Source: Syntrophomonadaceae bacterium (GTDB lineage Bacteria > Bacillota > Syntrophomonadia > Syntrophomonadales > DTU052). From it: DNA of 64,000 bases. Of the stretch, positions 27,836 to 36,662 are shown one piece after another. The position numbers were made by a program, and so were the translations under genes. The notes under the pieces are model-generated. The model did not search any database. It saw only the letters and a program-made list of their open reading frames with translations, and was not told the DNA's origin. The stretch is from assembly GCA_012729505.1 (NCBI GenBank), contig JAAYDA010000005.1, positions 1 through 64,000 of the forward strand. The letters run 5' to 3'. Numbering within the stretch: the first letter of the stretch is position 1; each line of letters begins with the position of its first letter.

Positions 27836-28195
27836 TACTTCAACTCCTGCAAGACAGGCGAAGCTGACTGTAAAACCTTAGGAAATCAGCTCACCACATC
27901 TCGAAATGTTATGGGGTTAATTTAACCCTATATCAAAAGAGATATGTAACCGGAAGGCGGGGTCTAGAAGTTGGAAGCGGGAGTAAATTATATCTTTTTT
28001 TTCAGCATAAAGCACGAGGATGTCCGAAGAAAATCCTGCGAGGGTGAGTCCGGAGAGTTACCCATGTCTTGAACCATTTCTGTTACCTATGTCCTGACCG
28101 AACCCTATCACACTTCCCCCGTTTCACTTTTCCTCGTTCTCCGTCCCCTTTCGCCTCACACTTTACGCCTTTCTTCCTTATGTTTGGGTTAAAAA
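27836..28195. other. Intergenic region with palindrome and IS-end-like motifs
   Basis: Between recN and spoIVB, 360 bases. It holds a perfect dyad at 27914-27928 (GGGTTAA-T-TTAACCC) about 80 bases before spoIVB, the stretch GTTACCTATGTCCTGACCGA near 28081-28101 whose close relative recurs near 36421, and a degenerate heptamer array (28135-28179). No convincing sigma-G promoter was seen. Confidence 0.5.
28135..28179. repeat. Degenerate heptamer array (CGCCTCA type)
   Basis: Period-7 pyrimidine-rich units (CGTTCTC, CGTCCCC, then CGCCTCA, CACTTTA, CGCCTTT, CTTCCTT) just past the recN stop. Confidence 0.55.
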
Positions 28196-29872
28196 TTAAT
28201 TTTGGTTTGTTTGATGGGCTGCTTGCAGCATTTGCCGAACGTGATTACGGGCGGTTTCGGTAATCTGATCACCGGCCAGCATCCGTGCCAATTCACCAAT
28301 CCGCTCATCCTCATCAAGAAGGCGGGCGGCTATCTGAGTATGGCCAGATGCAGATTCCTTGTGGAGCTGCCAGTGAATATCTGCCAGGCAGGCAATCTGG
28401 GGAGAGTGGGTAATCAAAATAACCTGATGGGTTCTGGAAAGCTGCCGGAGTTTGGCACCCATTCCCAGCAGAGCCTGACCACCTACACCCACATCGATTT
28501 CGTCAAAAATCAGAACAGGCACATGATAAGCTTCGGCCAGGGCAGCTTTTAACGCCAGAATAAAACGGGATATTTCGCCTCCCGAGGCAATTCGGTTCAG
28601 GGGACGTAATTCTTCACCGGAATTGGCTGAAAAAAGAAAAGCAACCTCATCATGACCGTTGGCTGATGGTGTCCCTTCATTGACTTCAATAACAAATCTG
28701 ACTCCGGGCATAGACAGCTCTGCCAGCTCCTCCTTGATTCTGATTTCCAGGCTGCGGGCCACCATCTGGCGCAATTCAGTTATCCTTTCAGCCATTCCAT
28801 CGTACTCCTGCCAGAGCTGATCCCGTTCCTTCTCAAGATCAAGTACTTGAAACTCAAGTCTTTCCAGTTTGACCCGTTCCTCACGCAGACGATTTAACTG
28901 TTCCAGGACTTCACTTGTCTGTTCGCCATACTTGCGTTTTATTTTATTGATTACCTGAAGCCGATTGTCTACGATTTCTAAACGATTTGGTTCATATTCC
29001 AGCTGGCCCCAGAAATGCTGCATTCTTTTTCCGGCATCCTCCAAAAGGAAATATGCTTCCTGTAAAATCTCAGTTAGCTCTTCAAAGAAAGGATCATCTA
29101 CTCCCCGCAGGGCTTTCCTGCCCTCTGCCAGAAGTTCGACCGCCGAATTATTGTCGCCAAACACCAATTGCTGCACTTGTGAAAGGGCCAGGGAAATTTT
29201 TTCCGCACTTAAGATCCGGTTTTTTTCCTGTTCCAGCTCTTCAAACTCCCCTGGAATCAAAGCTGCTCCCTCAATTTCCGCAATCTGAAATTCTATGTAC
29301 TCCTGGTCAGCGCTCCGCCGGCCCTCCTGACTTTTTAGATCATCAATCTCTTGAATAACTGTCTTCCATCTCTTGTAGACCTGAGCCGTTTGAGAAGTCA
29401 AGCTCTGAATTTCCGGGGAAAGGCTGTCCAGGAAGCTGGTATACAAACGAGGATTCAAAATCTGGTGATGGTCATCCTGCAAATGAATATCCACCAGATA
29501 CTCAGCCAGGTTTTTCAAAAAAGATGCGGTAACGGTGCGATCATTGACTCTGTTAATGGTGCGCCCTTGGGTATTGATCTGACGGCTAATGATTAAATGG
29601 TCCTCATCACCATCAATCAGTTCCCTCTCCTGCAGAAATTCAGCCAACGGAGAGGAACCAGCCACTGTGAATACTCCCTCTACCACCGATTTTTTGGTCT
29701 TATCTCTGACCATATCCGAATTAAAACGTTCCCCAATTAACAGCTCCAGACAGTCTGCTATTATCGACTTGCCAGCGCCGGTCTCACCCGTCATAACATT
29801 CAGACCGGGTCCAAATTGGAGCTGCAATTCGTCAATTAGAATCATGTTTTCGATTCGAATTTCGCTCAGCAT
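28196..29872 (-). CDS. recN: DNA repair protein RecN
   Basis: SMC-like ATPase of double-strand break repair, 558 aa. Walker A is GETGAGKSIIAD near residue 30, with long coiled coils at about 150-360, the ABC signature ASGGEISRF and Walker B VLIFDEIDVGVGG. I start at ATG 29872, seven bases after AGGGGAG; a GTG overlapping the argR stop (29905) is possible but puts the Shine-Dalgarno inside. Follows argR as in most Firmicutes. Confidence 0.95.
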   Translation of the reverse strand: MLSEIRIENMILIDELQLQFGPGLNVMTGETGAGKSIIADCLELLIGERFNSDMVRDKTKKSVVEGVFTVAGSSPLAEFLQERELIDGDEDHLIISRQINTQGRTINRVNDRTVTASFLKNLAEYLVDIHLQDDHHQILNPRLYTSFLDSLSPEIQSLTSQTAQVYKRWKTVIQEIDDLKSQEGRRSADQEYIEFQIAEIEGAALIPGEFEELEQEKNRILSAEKISLALSQVQQLVFGDNNSAVELLAEGRKALRGVDDPFFEELTEILQEAYFLLEDAGKRMQHFWGQLEYEPNRLEIVDNRLQVINKIKRKYGEQTSEVLEQLNRLREERVKLERLEFQVLDLEKERDQLWQEYDGMAERITELRQMVARSLEIRIKEELAELSMPGVRFVIEVNEGTPSANGHDEVAFLFSANSGEELRPLNRIASGGEISRFILALKAALAEAYHVPVLIFDEIDVGVGGQALLGMGAKLRQLSRTHQVILITHSPQIACLADIHWQLHKESASGHTQIAARLLDEDERIGELARMLAGDQITETARNHVRQMLQAAHQTNQN

Positions 29873-29904
29873 CTTTTTCTCCCCTTGGGCATCCTGTCGC
29901 AACA

Positions 29905-30360
29905 CTATTTTGGCTCAATCATACTTTGGAATCTTTGCAAAATCTCATCTACTGCCTGTATCGGCTTTATTACTGCCACAACCGTATCATCACCGGCCAC
30001 AGTGCCAATTATCTCTTGAATACCGCTGCCATCAATTGTGGAGGCAATGGGATGGGCAGATCCGGGAATCGTTTTTATTACCACCAGGTTTTCGCTATGA
30101 TCCATACTCACTACGTTTTCGGCAAAGAGTCGCCGCATTCTTTCAAAAGAAGACCGGGGCGGCGTAACATCGGGAGGAGCATAACGATAACCGTTTTCAC
30201 CGGCAATCTTAATGAGATTTAATTCCTTGATGTCCCGGGAAACAGTAGCCTGGGTAACATCAAAGCCCCTGTATGCCAGAACTTCACATAGTTCCTTCTG
30301 ATTTGCTATTTGCTGGTGGGTAACTATATCCATTACTGCACGATGCCTGATGGTTTTCAT
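29905..30360 (-). CDS. argR: Arginine repressor ArgR/AhrC
   Basis: A 151-aa transcription factor. The winged-helix N-domain (residues 1-70, SRDIKELNLIKI) binds ARG boxes. The C-terminal hexamerisation and arginine-binding domain holds GTVAGDDTVV. ATG start with GGGAGG. Two bases after the methylase gene. Confidence 0.94.
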   Translation of the reverse strand: MKTIRHRAVMDIVTHQQIANQKELCEVLAYRGFDVTQATVSRDIKELNLIKIAGENGYRYAPPDVTPPRSSFERMRRLFAENVVSMDHSENLVVIKTIPGSAHPIASTIDGSGIQEIIGTVAGDDTVVAVIKPIQAVDEILQRFQSMIEPK

Positions 30361-30362
30361 CC

Positions 30363-30977
30363 TTAACCTCCCTTCAATTTGTGCACGACCATAAGAACAG
30401 GCGGATTGTTAATCTGATTTACGAATTTCATCTCCACCACTTCAAATTCCTTCTGGTCAAGACTATTCATTACCCCAGCCACCTGACGCGCCTCCTCTGA
30501 CCCTCCGGGATGGCCCGGATAACAGACTGCCGTCAAGACTCCCCCAACCCTCAACAATGGCAAAACACTTTTGATAGCCAAGGAGGAATCTTCGGCTCGG
30601 GTGGCAGTTTCCAGTCCCGCTCCGGGTAAATAGCCCAAATTGAACATAACGGCCCCGGCAGGTTTCTTAATATATTCCGGTATCAGCTTGAAATTCTCTT
30701 GATATAGTGTCACCCGTTCGGAAAGAGAGTTTTCTTCCAACAACCGCGCCGTATTTTCAATGGCCCGGTCCGCAATATCAAAGGCCAGAATCTCTTCGAT
30801 GCCGTCTAATTGAGCCAGAAAAAGAGTATCATGTCCATTGCCACAGGTAGCATCAACAACTGTATCACCAGCTATGACTGCTCTTTTTACTGCCAGCTTA
30901 GCCAGATTTACAGCATTTCTGAAGGCAGAGTTTTCATGGCTGCCGGGGAAATTATCCTGCCCCAAAAGCTTCTTCAC
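30363..30977 (-). CDS. Putative rRNA methylase-like SAM methyltransferase (YtqB family)
   Basis: A class I methyltransferase of the PF06962 type: motif I VVDATCGNGHDTLFLAQL, post-I FDIADRAIENT, and NLGYLPG in the catalytic region. The Bacillus homologue YtqB is linked to tRNA wobble-uridine modification, but the target here is unproven. The start is uncertain: GTG 30977 has AGCGAGGT at good spacing, while an ATG at 31007 has none. Confidence 0.8.
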   Translation of the reverse strand: MKKLLGQDNFPGSHENSAFRNAVNLAKLAVKRAVIAGDTVVDATCGNGHDTLFLAQLDGIEEILAFDIADRAIENTARLLEENSLSERVTLYQENFKLIPEYIKKPAGAVMFNLGYLPGAGLETATRAEDSSLAIKSVLPLLRVGGVLTAVCYPGHPGGSEEARQVAGVMNSLDQKEFEVVEMKFVNQINNPPVLMVVHKLKGG

Positions 30978-31038
30978 ATGCGAACCTCGCTTATCCGGTA
31001 TCAGCATCCGATCAGATGATTTGACTATTTACTCTAAT

Positions 31039-31857
31039 CTATCGCTTGGGCGGAGCTTCGGTCAAATACAGCTTTTTGTTCAAAACCTCAAAAATTGAAT
31101 GCTCCTTCAGCTTGATCAGATCGATTGAGTGAGGCGAACGCCTGATTTCCACCTGATCACCGGTAGACAACATAATTGTATCCTGTCCATCGGCGGTAAG
31201 TATTATCTGGTCAGAATCTGCAATTACCCGGACTGTTTTGCCGGCATCCAGTACTAAGGGTTTTAACGCCGGAGTATACGGACATACAGGAGTCAGAATC
31301 ATTGCCTGAGTATCAGCCATTACCACCGGGCCTCCTGCCGACAAGGAATAGGCCGTTGAGCCTGTAGGAGTTGAACAAATAAGGCCATCAGCTATATATT
31401 CAGCCAAAGACTCTGAATCCACCAGTACTTTGAGGCGAATCATCCGGCCAATTCCCTCCCGCATTATGCTGACTTCATTCAGGGCATCACTCCGGAACAG
31501 CCGTTCACCATTTCGGGTCACCATTATCTGCAGCATCATGCGCCTTTCCCGCCGATACTCTCCCTTGATCAATCTTTCTAAATATTCATCAAGCTCATTA
31601 ACCTCCAGCTCAGCCAGAAAACCAACCCGACCCAGATTGATGGTCAGCAAGGGAATGTTAAGATGTCCGCAACGGCGAGCCGTCCCCAAAATAGTGCCAT
31701 CACCGCCCAAAACCACTAATAGATCAGGCAGGCGATCTCCTTCTTTCCAGTCTTCTAATACTTCAAGTCCTTGGCTCCTTATAACACTGGCAATTTCTTT
31801 TGCAATAATACGGGTTTCTTCTCTCCGTGAATTGGACACCAGCCCTACAATCATCAT
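31039..31857 (-). CDS. nadK: NAD kinase
   Basis: A 272-aa enzyme phosphorylating NAD to NADP. Signatures: VVLGGDGTILGTAR near residue 50, STPTGSTAYSLSAGG in the middle, and LTADGQD in the C-terminal domain. In the usual Firmicute order tlyA-nadK-argR-recN. Confidence 0.95.
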   Translation of the reverse strand: MMIVGLVSNSRREETRIIAKEIASVIRSQGLEVLEDWKEGDRLPDLLVVLGGDGTILGTARRCGHLNIPLLTINLGRVGFLAELEVNELDEYLERLIKGEYRRERRMMLQIMVTRNGERLFRSDALNEVSIMREGIGRMIRLKVLVDSESLAEYIADGLICSTPTGSTAYSLSAGGPVVMADTQAMILTPVCPYTPALKPLVLDAGKTVRVIADSDQIILTADGQDTIMLSTGDQVEIRRSPHSIDLIKLKEHSIFEVLNKKLYLTEAPPKR

Positions 31858-32163
31858 CTAAATCCTTACTTTCCGCCTAACAAGCGTTTTTTCGTCCGTA
31901 ATAATCAAAACCCGGAAAAGATTCTCTTGCCGGATAATATAGCATCTGCATATGACGATTCCAGGATCATTTTACGCTGATCCATGCTAATTTTATATGA
32001 TCTTTATGGTTATTCAGACACTGGTACTTTAAGATATTTTTCGGTTCCCATCTGCCTCTCGTCCCCCTGTTTCCCCCGTCCCCCCGCTTCACCTCTCTCC
32101 TAACTCCTCTCACCTTACACCTTACACCTCTCGCCTCACGCCTCACGCCTCTCGCCTCTCGCC
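31858..32163. other. Intergenic region, pyrimidine-rich
   Basis: About 306 bases between nadK and tlyA. The part next to tlyA is a tandem heptamer array (32111-32166) preceded by C/T-rich sequence. No promoter or RNA was recognised in the rest. Confidence 0.5.
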
Positions 32164-32166
32164 TCA
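32111..32166. repeat. Tandem heptamer array, eight units, running into the tlyA stop codon
   Basis: Eight contiguous 7-base units of the form C(A/G)CCT(T/C)(A/T), three being exactly CGCCTCA. Read on the minus strand the unit is TGAGGCG, and the first TGA is the tlyA stop. Seven is not a multiple of three, so the array places stop codons in every frame. Confidence 0.85.
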
Positions 32167-32973
32167 CCTATCATACAATTCAGCATGGGCTTTTGATACA
32201 ATATCTGCTATATCCAGGGCAGATACCTCAGTCAAGGCTGATTTCGTAAGATGAAGAAAATATTCAATGTTCCCCTGCGGTCCCTTTATCGGCGAAAAGC
32301 ATATCGACAATGGAAAAAGGCCAAGTGATTCGGCCTGAACCGCTAACCGCTCCAATACTTCCCGGTGAATCTCAGCATTGCGAACTACTCCTCTTTTTCC
32401 AACCTGCTCCCTGCCCGCCTCAAATTGAGGCTTGACCAGAGCCACCACTTCCCCGCATTCATTCAACAGCTGAGAAATCACAGGCAGAACCAGCTTTAAT
32501 GAAATAAAGGCCACATCAATCAATACTAAATCCATTTTCTCGGGCAAATCTTCGGGATTCACATGACGGATATTAGTTCGTTCCAAAGTCGTTACCCGCT
32601 GATCCTGACGCAGCTTCCAATCCAACTGGCCATAGCCTACATCTACAGCATAAACCCGTTTAGCGCCTTGCTGCAATGCACAGTCAGTAAATCCGCCTGT
32701 AGATGCTCCAACATCAAGAACTACCTTATCATTAAAATCCACCTGGAAAGCCTCTATTGCCCCCATAAGCTTAATTCCCCCGCGACTGACAAAATGGGGG
32801 CCATCCTGTCCTTCCACATAAAGCTCCGCCGTATCCGGGATTTTCTGTCCGGGCTTCTCTATCCGCCGGCCATCGGCAAATACCTGTCCTGCCAGAATAA
32901 AGGCCCGCGCCTTTTCCCGGCTGGGTGCCAGACCCTTTTCATAAATCATAACATCAGCCCGGGTACCAGCCAT
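32164..32973 (-). CDS. tlyA: TlyA-family rRNA 2'-O-methyltransferase
   Basis: A 269-aa protein. The N-terminal S4 RNA-binding domain (residues 1-60, SREKARAFILAGQVFADG) joins an FtsJ-like methyltransferase domain (VLDVGASTGGFTDCALQQGA; catalytic Lys in LVKPQFEAG). TlyA homologues methylate riboses of 16S/23S rRNA. ATG with GGGAGGATATAGA. One base after dxs, so translationally coupled to it. Confidence 0.92.
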   Translation of the reverse strand: MAGTRADVMIYEKGLAPSREKARAFILAGQVFADGRRIEKPGQKIPDTAELYVEGQDGPHFVSRGGIKLMGAIEAFQVDFNDKVVLDVGASTGGFTDCALQQGAKRVYAVDVGYGQLDWKLRQDQRVTTLERTNIRHVNPEDLPEKMDLVLIDVAFISLKLVLPVISQLLNECGEVVALVKPQFEAGREQVGKRGVVRNAEIHREVLERLAVQAESLGLFPLSICFSPIKGPQGNIEYFLHLTKSALTEVSALDIADIVSKAHAELYDR

Positions 32974-32974
32974 T

Positions 32975-34864
32975 CTATATCCTCCCGATCATCCGATTTT
33001 TCTTAAGCTCCGGCCATCTTTCTATAATTTGCCGGCGCACACCCCCGGGGGTAAGCTGCAAATCATGCCAAAGAATATCAAGATCACCGTGTTCAACAAA
33101 TTGATCCGGGATACCCATGTTCAGAACTTCGGGCTGATGACTTATATTGCTTAAACTCTCTAAAACAGCATCTCCAAAACCACCGATCAGGACATTATCC
33201 TCTAAAGATACCACTCTGCCGCAACGAATTGCCCAGGATGTAATAAGGTCTACATCCAGCGGCTTTACGAACCGGGCATTTATCACCGCAGCTCGAATCC
33301 CTGTTTCCTGCAGGCTAAGAGCCGTGTCTAATGCAGTCTTAACCATTCTGCCCACCGCCAGCAACAGCACTTGATCACCTTCTCGCAGCAGCACTGCCTG
33401 CCCGGGCGGGATAAAATCAGGTGTCTTCTTAACCTCTACCCCTTCCCCGCTTCCCCGCGGATAACGGACTGCAGTCGGTGCTTCATACTGAAGTGCCGAG
33501 TTCAGCATATCGTTTAATTCATCTTCGTTGGCCGGGGCCATTATGGTCATGTTGGGGATTTGGCGCAGATAGGACAGATCAAAAACTCCATGGTGGGTGG
33601 GACCGTCCTCGCCTACCAGACCGGCCCGATCTATAGCGAAAACCACCGGCAGATTCTGTAAGCAGACATCGTGGACGATCTGATCAAAAGCTCTTTGCAA
33701 AAAGGTGGAGTAGATGGCCACCACCGGCTTTAACCCTCCGGAAGCCATGGCTGCCGCCATAGTCACCGCATGCTGCTCACATATGCCCACATCAAAAAAT
33801 CTGGTTGGGTATTCATCGGCAAATTGATCAAGCCCAGTTCCACCGGTCATGGCCGCCGTAATCCCTACCAGGTCTTTCTCTTCTTCCGCCTTGCGGACCA
33901 TAAATTCTCCGAAAACTTGGGTATATGTTTTGGCGCCGGACTTGAAAGGTCTGCCTGTACTTATATCAAATGGGCCAATACCATGAAACTGGTCAGGATT
34001 ATTCACGGCCGGCAAATAACCTTTACCCTTTTCGGTCATCACATGAATCATAACCGGTCCTTTAATGAAACGAGCCTTCTGGAAAACCATCAGCAAGTCT
34101 TCCAGGTTATGTCCATCAATGGGTCCCAAATATGTAAAACCCAATTCTTCAAAGAGAATCCCGGGGACCACCAAATACTTTACTACGTCCTTTAATTTCC
34201 CCGCTACCCGGAGCAGATTCTGCCCTATGCCGGGAATGCGCAAGAAAGCCTGTTCAACTTCTTCCTTGTGCCTGAAATAAGCCGGGTCCATCCTCAGTCT
34301 GCTCAAATAGCCCGACATGGCACCTACATTAGGGGATATAGACATGGCATTATCGTTTAAGACCACCGTAACATCCAAAGCCAGGTGACCCGCATGATTA
34401 AGGGCTTCAAAGGCCATTCCGCCTGTTAGGGCCCCGTCACCTACGACAGCAATCACCGAATTCTTTTCACCCTTGGCATCACGGGCCAAAGCAAACCCTA
34501 CTGCAGCTGAAATCGATGTGCTGCTGTGGCCGGTGTTGAATGAGTCATAAACACTCTCTTCTGATTTAGGGAAGCCGCTTAAACCCTGATATTGTCTAAG
34601 GGTAGAGATTTGCTCCTGTCTGCCGGTAAGTATTTTATGGACATAGCTTTGATGGCCTACATCCCATATTATTTTATCCACAGGTAGCTGGAAGACATAG
34701 TGCAAGGCCAAAGTCAGTTCAACCACCCCTAAATTAGCCGCAAGATGGCCCCCGTTAGAGGCTACGGTATTAATAAGGATATCCCTGACCTCCCGGGCCA
34801 AGTCCTTTAAACGTGACGGCGGTATTCTTTTTAAGTCCGCCGGCGACTGAATTGTTTCTATCAC
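32975..34864 (-). CDS. dxs: 1-deoxy-D-xylulose-5-phosphate synthase
   Basis: First enzyme of the MEP isoprenoid pathway, 629 aa, thiamin-diphosphate dependent. Motifs: GHQSYVHKILTGR (catalytic His region), VGDGALTGGMAFEALNHAG (ThDP/Mg), ICEQHAVTMAA (Glu for ThDP), DRAGLVGEDGPTHHG. GTG start with AAGGTGAT. Third after the OLE RNA and oapA, the gene order known for OLE loci. Confidence 0.96.
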   Translation of the reverse strand: MIETIQSPADLKRIPPSRLKDLAREVRDILINTVASNGGHLAANLGVVELTLALHYVFQLPVDKIIWDVGHQSYVHKILTGRQEQISTLRQYQGLSGFPKSEESVYDSFNTGHSSTSISAAVGFALARDAKGEKNSVIAVVGDGALTGGMAFEALNHAGHLALDVTVVLNDNAMSISPNVGAMSGYLSRLRMDPAYFRHKEEVEQAFLRIPGIGQNLLRVAGKLKDVVKYLVVPGILFEELGFTYLGPIDGHNLEDLLMVFQKARFIKGPVMIHVMTEKGKGYLPAVNNPDQFHGIGPFDISTGRPFKSGAKTYTQVFGEFMVRKAEEEKDLVGITAAMTGGTGLDQFADEYPTRFFDVGICEQHAVTMAAAMASGGLKPVVAIYSTFLQRAFDQIVHDVCLQNLPVVFAIDRAGLVGEDGPTHHGVFDLSYLRQIPNMTIMAPANEDELNDMLNSALQYEAPTAVRYPRGSGEGVEVKKTPDFIPPGQAVLLREGDQVLLLAVGRMVKTALDTALSLQETGIRAAVINARFVKPLDVDLITSWAIRCGRVVSLEDNVLIGGFGDAVLESLSNISHQPEVLNMGIPDQFVEHGDLDILWHDLQLTPGGVRRQIIERWPELKKNRMIGRI

Positions 34865-34880
34865 CGGTTATCACCTTCTT

Positions 34881-35013
34881 ATAAAGTAAGACTTGATTCA
34901 GGTGGAGTTTTAACTCCATCTGAATCTTAGTCGCACGAATTCAGGGACTTAGCCGCCCTTGGGCACCCGCCTCCCATAGAGGCGGGGGTCTTAGGGCGGG
35001 TTAGTCATCGGAT
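34881..35013 (+). repeat. 133-bp structured repeat, copy A
   Basis: One of three 133-bp copies (others 36212 and 48440), between dxs and oapA. It folds into a 14-bp stem (GATTCAG/CTGAATC plus TGGAGT/ACTCCA, four-base loop) and a second long stem closed by GACT and AGTC with an inner GC hairpin (CCCGCCTC/GAGGCGGG). Differences from the other copies are compensatory: CCGCCCT/AGGGCGG here, CTGCCCT/AGGGCAG in copy C. GAATTC here replaces GGATCC in the others. Confidence 0.9.
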
Positions 35014-35039
35014 TAAAATGCCTTCAGGCACAGGAATTA

Positions 35040-35603
35040 TCACTTCAGAATCCGGATCCCCGTATGGTCGTCCAGCCACCGTAAAAACCGGCCTAAGCGA
35101 AAAATAATTGAATTGGCATGATTTATGGCTATTCTTTTGCCAACCGTCTTGCCCCCAACTGTAATCGCCGCAATAATGCTGGTCATTGCCGCTCCAAGAA
35201 GAACAGTATCAGTTAAGGAAAACTGGGTTGCCAGGGTAAATACGATAGAGGCACCCATTGCTCCGCTCAAGGTGCCAGAAATATCTCCCACCACATCTGC
35301 TGTCAGATTAGCAACAAGGTCAGCATTGCGAGCTAAGTTCGCTGCCTCTATTGCCCCCGGAACCTTTTTGGCTGCCATAGCATTATAGGGAACTACATTT
35401 GCTGCCGCAGCCGCTGTTCCAATGGCATCAGCTGCTATCCCTAAAAATACAACCAGGATCAGGGCCAACAAAGATAACCATACACTTTGGATCACCTCAA
35501 TAAGGGACTCCATTCCCAGGCTGATAGTCAACCCGATTACAAAAGTGAACGAAGCAATCCATAAGGCGGGTTTTACTATATTATTGTCAGTAATTCTGGC
35601 CAA
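35040..35603 (-). CDS. oapA: OLE-associated membrane protein OapA
   Basis: A 187-aa integral membrane protein with about four helices, lying directly downstream of the OLE RNA gene. It has the family traits AADAIGTAAAAANVVP, NAMAAKKVPGA and the DxxxD motif (DVVGD, residues 103-107). In Bacillus halodurans OapA binds OLE RNA and brings it to the membrane. The complex is linked to growth under cold, alcohol and magnesium stress. TTG start with GGGGTGA. Followed by repeat copy A and then dxs. Confidence 0.88.
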   Translation of the reverse strand: MARITDNNIVKPALWIASFTFVIGLTISLGMESLIEVIQSVWLSLLALILVVFLGIAADAIGTAAAAANVVPYNAMAAKKVPGAIEAANLARNADLVANLTADVVGDISGTLSGAMGASIVFTLATQFSLTDTVLLGAAMTSIIAAITVGGKTVGKRIAINHANSIIFRLGRFLRWLDDHTGIRILK

Positions 35604-35629
35604 AAATTCACCCCATGAAAGAATATAAT

Positions 35630-36186
35630 GGAGGTTGCCCTCTGAGTAAACCCTGTGACTTAGGTCCAGCAGGCTTTCCCAATAAACATCCTGTTTGTTG
35701 CCAAACAGGCGGTTTCCCTTTACGTTTAATCCACAACGTCACCGTATGTGGGGCTGAATTACCACTTAGTGCACACTTTAATCCCCAGAGGACCGTATCA
35801 AGACACGCAGTCTAGGAGTTTTCCTCGACAACCTACACCGACTTCTAGCCTCTTTTGCAGCATAGGTTTCAGAAAAGAAAGCGGTACCGTGGCCACCGGT
35901 TTCCACTTCTTCACCAATCATCCGCCTACACCACTCAAGGCAGGCTACACTGCACCCAGCTTCCTACCAGATACAGGTTTTCACGAAGGCCAAAGCCCCC
36001 GAGCCTCCACAGGTGGGGGGTCAGTACCCGCATGCCATTGCAGACCGCCCCGACACCCTTAACTTCCAGCACCAACCCCCAACTGGGCGTCGGAAGCTGA
36101 CACCAGAATCTTCATCGATGTGCCCGTGACGGATTTTTAGGCCCGCCTTCAAAGCCGGTGAGATTGACTAGAATACTGCAACCTCC
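35630..36186 (-). ncRNA. ole: OLE RNA (ornate large extremophilic RNA)
   Basis: A gene-free 600-base stretch between oapA and repeat copy B, in the place where OLE RNA is encoded (upstream of oapA and dxs). The transcript ends pair perfectly: 5' GGAGGTTGC (36178-36186) with 3' GCAACCTCC (35630-35638), the expected P1 stem. Near the 3' end is a GNRA-capped hairpin, CCTGTTTG-GCAA-CAAACAGG (35690-35709), within a conserved-looking run including GGGAAACCGCC. Length about 557 nt, close to the ~600 nt usual for OLE. No ORF on either strand is plausible. Identification is from locus, size, structure and recollection of the family. Confidence 0.9.
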
Positions 36187-36203
36187 TCTAATTCTAATTC
36201 ATA

Positions 36204-36212
36204 ATTATAGCA
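36204..36212 (-). promoter_or_regulatory. Extended -10 promoter of the OLE RNA gene
   Basis: Minus strand TGCTATAAT, a perfect extended -10, about 18 bases upstream of P1, so transcription should start near 36197. No good -35 is visible; that zone is the end of repeat copy B, whose first base is the T of the TG element. Confidence 0.65.
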
Positions 36213-36344
36213 TAAAGTAAGACTTGATTCAGGTGGAGTTTTGACTCCATCTGAATCTTAGTCGCACGGATCCAGGGACTTAACTGCCCTTGGGCACCCG
36301 CCGCCTATAGAGGCGGGGGTCTAATGGCAGATTAGTCATCGGAT
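36212..36344 (+). repeat. 133-bp structured repeat, copy B
   Basis: Nearly identical to copies A and C and in the same orientation, directly upstream of the OLE promoter. With copy A it brackets ole-oapA as direct repeats about 1.33 kb apart. Flanks of copies B and C share ATAAA at both ends. One arm has CTAATGGCAG instead of CTTAGGGCAG, weakening the long stem slightly. Confidence 0.9.
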
Positions 36345-36455
36345 AAATTATTAATGACCAACACGGAAAGTCATTGTACCCGCCCAGGGCCAAAAAGTCA
36401 ATGGGATTTTGGAAGTGATGTTACCTATTTCCTGACTGAACCCCGTTCTCCATAA

Positions 36456-36522
36456 GAAGTTCGACGCTCCACGTCGAACCAAGCGAGGAGCACAAATCTC
36501 TTAACAAGATTTGGCTTCCGCC
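36456..36522 (+). repeat. 67-bp hairpin repeat, copy 1
   Basis: Starts GAAGTTCGACG and ends GGCTTCCGCC. It contains hairpins TTCGACG/CGTCGAA (loop CTCCA) and AAATCT/AGATTT. A second copy lies at 36663. Together with heptamer arrays these fill the 36345-36800 gap downstream of the EF-G-like gene. Confidence 0.85.
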
Positions 36523-36595
36523 AGCCTCCCGCCTAACGTTCTTTATCTGCGTTAATCATATTAGATCTACGTCTTGCGCTCCCCTTTTCCCCTCT

Positions 36596-36630
36596 CGCCT
36601 CACCCCTCACCCCTCACGTTCTCCGTTCCC
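36596..36630. repeat. Heptamer array
   Basis: CGCCTCA, CCCCTCA, CCCCTCA, CGTTCTC, CGTTCCC in tandem, between the two 67-bp repeats. Confidence 0.65.
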
Positions 36631-36662
36631 CCGTTCTCCCGTTTAGGGAATAAGGGATTAAG

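Noticed and set aside
32111-32166. Possible CRISPR-like repeat array
   Set aside because: Unit is only 7 bases with no spacers and no cas genes nearby.
31967-32167. 66-aa minus-strand ORF rich in Arg/Gly repeats
   Set aside because: It is a readthrough of the heptamer array; there is no ribosome site and its composition is repeat-driven.
35615-36100. Plus-strand ORFs of 66-104 aa
   Set aside because: They lie inside the OLE RNA gene on the opposite strand, with no ribosome site and no protein-like composition.
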